DNA from: Thermoprotei archaeon
GTDB lineage: Archaea > Thermoproteota > Methanomethylicia > Nezhaarchaeales > WYZ-LMO8
Assembly (NCBI GenBank): GCA_003649565.1
Contig: QMSF01000032.1
Span: 1-7,883, forward strand
Direction: 5' to 3'
Length of the DNA: 7,883 bases
In this document: in pieces, positions 6,841 to 7,883 of the stretch
Layout of the letters: each line of letters starts with the position of its first letter
Position numbering within the stretch: the stretch's first letter is position 1
Notes under the pieces: generated by a model
What the model saw: the letters and a program-made list of their open reading frames with translations, nothing else
What the model was told of the DNA's origin: nothing
Databases searched by the model: none
Program-made: the position numbers and the translations under genes

Positions 6841-7883
6841 TCACCGTATTATTTCTATTACTTCAATTTTTTCCAGCCCATGAATTAGATTCCAGAAAGT
6901 CACAATACCGTCGCCGTTCCCATCAGATACTTTTATTACCATAGCACGACCTTCTAAGCTATTGAAATCGGCAATATATTTAGATGCAGCGACAGATCCC
7001 TCTGCTCCTATTCCACCGATGAGCATGAAGTACCTGCTGGTTTCAGCATCGTAATGTATTGCAATTATTGCATAGTCTTCAACAGTCCTGCCATACTCGT
7101 CAAGCTCTCTCCAATATTCATTTCCAGTTGTAGTTTCGATGTGCCATCCACCTTCTTTAGAGAAATAGGCTGGGAGGATATTATTGTAATAATCGAAAAG
7201 CATGTTTACGCCAGGTCCTCCGACAGAGATCAACGTTGGATAAGCTGTATCTCCTATCCACATATTGCCAGTACTTGGATTATATCCTACAACGTCTGTG
7301 TCATGATAACTTATAAACGAGCTTTGGATCGGTTGGTTAGGTCTCATTCTAAGCGCTATTAATGTGCTACCTATTATATCTGCTACGGAAGCACCATAGT
7401 TATGACGACCATGAGGCCATGTAGCTCCCAAAACGAAAGCGAAGTTTATAGTGCCATCATCTTTCAGGAAAGGCTGGGGGAAATAATCTAACGTTAAAGC
7501 TCCTTTTACGAAGAACCCTTTTATCGTTGTTGCGCTCATCTTGAGGCCGTTGCTGTCAGTAGCGTTTATTCTTAGGGATACATATTGTTGCGCTCCATAT
7601 ATGGTGAAGGATGTTGAGTATGTATTTTGGTCTATTGTGTTTATGGGTGCTTGTGTCCATGTTTCTCCATCGTTTGTGCTGTATTCGAATGTTAGGTGTT
7701 GGATGTCTGATTCATTATAGAGCCTGAAGATGATGTTCACTGTTGGTTTATCTAGTGTGCTGTTTAAGGTCAAGTCTTTCACGTCTATGTTTTCGATTAG
7801 CGGTCCACTGGTAACAGTTCCATCGCTATTTAACTGAAATTCATATACTAAGCTTGTGTTGGTTGATAGAGATCTATCTGCAT
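6841..7883 (-). CDS. S-layer-like secreted surface protein, C-terminal part (5' end outside window)
   Basis: The frame is open to the window edge, so the GTG at 7782 is internal and only the last 346 residues are visible. The first ~125 look like an immunoglobulin or FN3-type beta domain (FEYSTNDGETW, then YVSLRINATDSNG). The rest resembles archaeal S-layer or envelope proteins: YFPQPFLKDDG (133-143), FVLGATWPHG (149-158), GASVADIIGST (163-173), SVGGPGVNMLF (219-229) and FMLIGGIGAEGSVAASKYIADF (285-306). It ends soon after, with no C-terminal membrane anchor. Sequons at residues 8, 40, 56 and 106 all fall in the N-terminal half. The G+C sample is about 41%, between the values on its two sides. 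It would be exported and may be a substrate for the glycosyltransferases encoded next to it. A signal peptide cannot be checked here. The surface-protein role is fairly secure, a true S-layer role less so. Confidence 0.85.
   Translation of the reverse strand, partial: ADRSLSTNTSLVYEFQLNSDGTVTSGPLIENIDVKDLTLNSTLDKPTVNIIFRLYNESDIQHLTFEYSTNDGETWTQAPINTIDQNTYSTSFTIYGAQQYVSLRINATDSNGLKMSATTIKGFFVKGALTLDYFPQPFLKDDGTINFAFVLGATWPHGRHNYGASVADIIGSTLIALRMRPNQPIQSSFISYHDTDVVGYNPSTGNMWIGDTAYPTLISVGGPGVNMLFDYYNNILPAYFSKEGGWHIETTTGNEYWRELDEYGRTVEDYAIIAIHYDAETSRYFMLIGGIGAEGSVAASKYIADFNSLEGRAMVIKVSDGNGDGIVTFWNLIHGLEKIEVIEIIR

Noticed and set aside
7054..7362. Plus-strand 102-residue open frame
   Set aside because: It is antisense to the S-layer-like C-terminal domain and shows no protein motif.
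7780..7782. GTG as the start of the S-layer-like gene
   Set aside because: The frame is open without stops for 33 more codons to the window edge and continues as similar beta-rich sequence, so the GTG is internal.
1..7883. CRISPR array, insertion sequence or transposase
   Set aside because: I saw no regularly spaced repeats, no transposase or integrase motifs and no convincing terminal inverted repeats in the window.

Overview
The window most likely comes from an archaeon, probably a thermophile. The tRNA-Thr gene carries the U73 discriminator typical of archaeal threonine tRNAs, an encoded CCA end, and 20 G:C pairs out of 21 in its stems. An A/T-rich TATA-like box lies about 30 bases upstream of it. 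The partial gene at the right edge resembles an archaeal S-layer or envelope protein. The start sites of three genes carry GGTGAT-type Shine-Dalgarno sequences. I cannot place the lineage more precisely.

Layout. Bases 1-64 may hold the last codons of a plus-strand gene. A complete tRNA-Thr(GGT) lies on the plus strand at 104-180. Everything to its right reads on the minus strand, so in transcription order the window runs from 7883 down to about 259. First comes the 3' part of a secreted S-layer-like protein (6841 to beyond 7883). After a T-rich gap of about 75 bases come four tightly packed genes: a GT2 glycosyltransferase (5773-6765), a second GT2 enzyme (4922-5800), a 1021-residue multi-membrane protein resembling YfhO/AftD GT-C enzymes (1860-4925), and a GT4 glycosyltransferase (748-1878). 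They overlap by 28, 4 and 19 bases, which indicates one translationally coupled transcript. Last is a short ORF of unknown family (409-744). Its reading frame continues with coding-like sequence past a TAG stop for 49 more codons.

How the genes may work together. Two GT2 enzymes and a GT4 enzyme could assemble a glycan on a lipid carrier at the inner membrane face. The GT-C-like protein could add a sugar from a polyprenyl-phosphate donor on the outer face. The adjacent S-layer-like protein, with four N-X-S/T sequons in its visible part, is a natural acceptor. This is inference: no oligosaccharyltransferase, flippase or nucleotide-sugar enzyme is in the window.

Composition is mosaic. Hand counts over 300-base samples give about 49% G+C in the short ORF, about 32-34% in the glycosyltransferase genes and about 41% in the S-layer-like gene. 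The step near base 745 suggests that the glycan genes form an acquired or exchangeable island and that the short ORF is a remnant of older host sequence.
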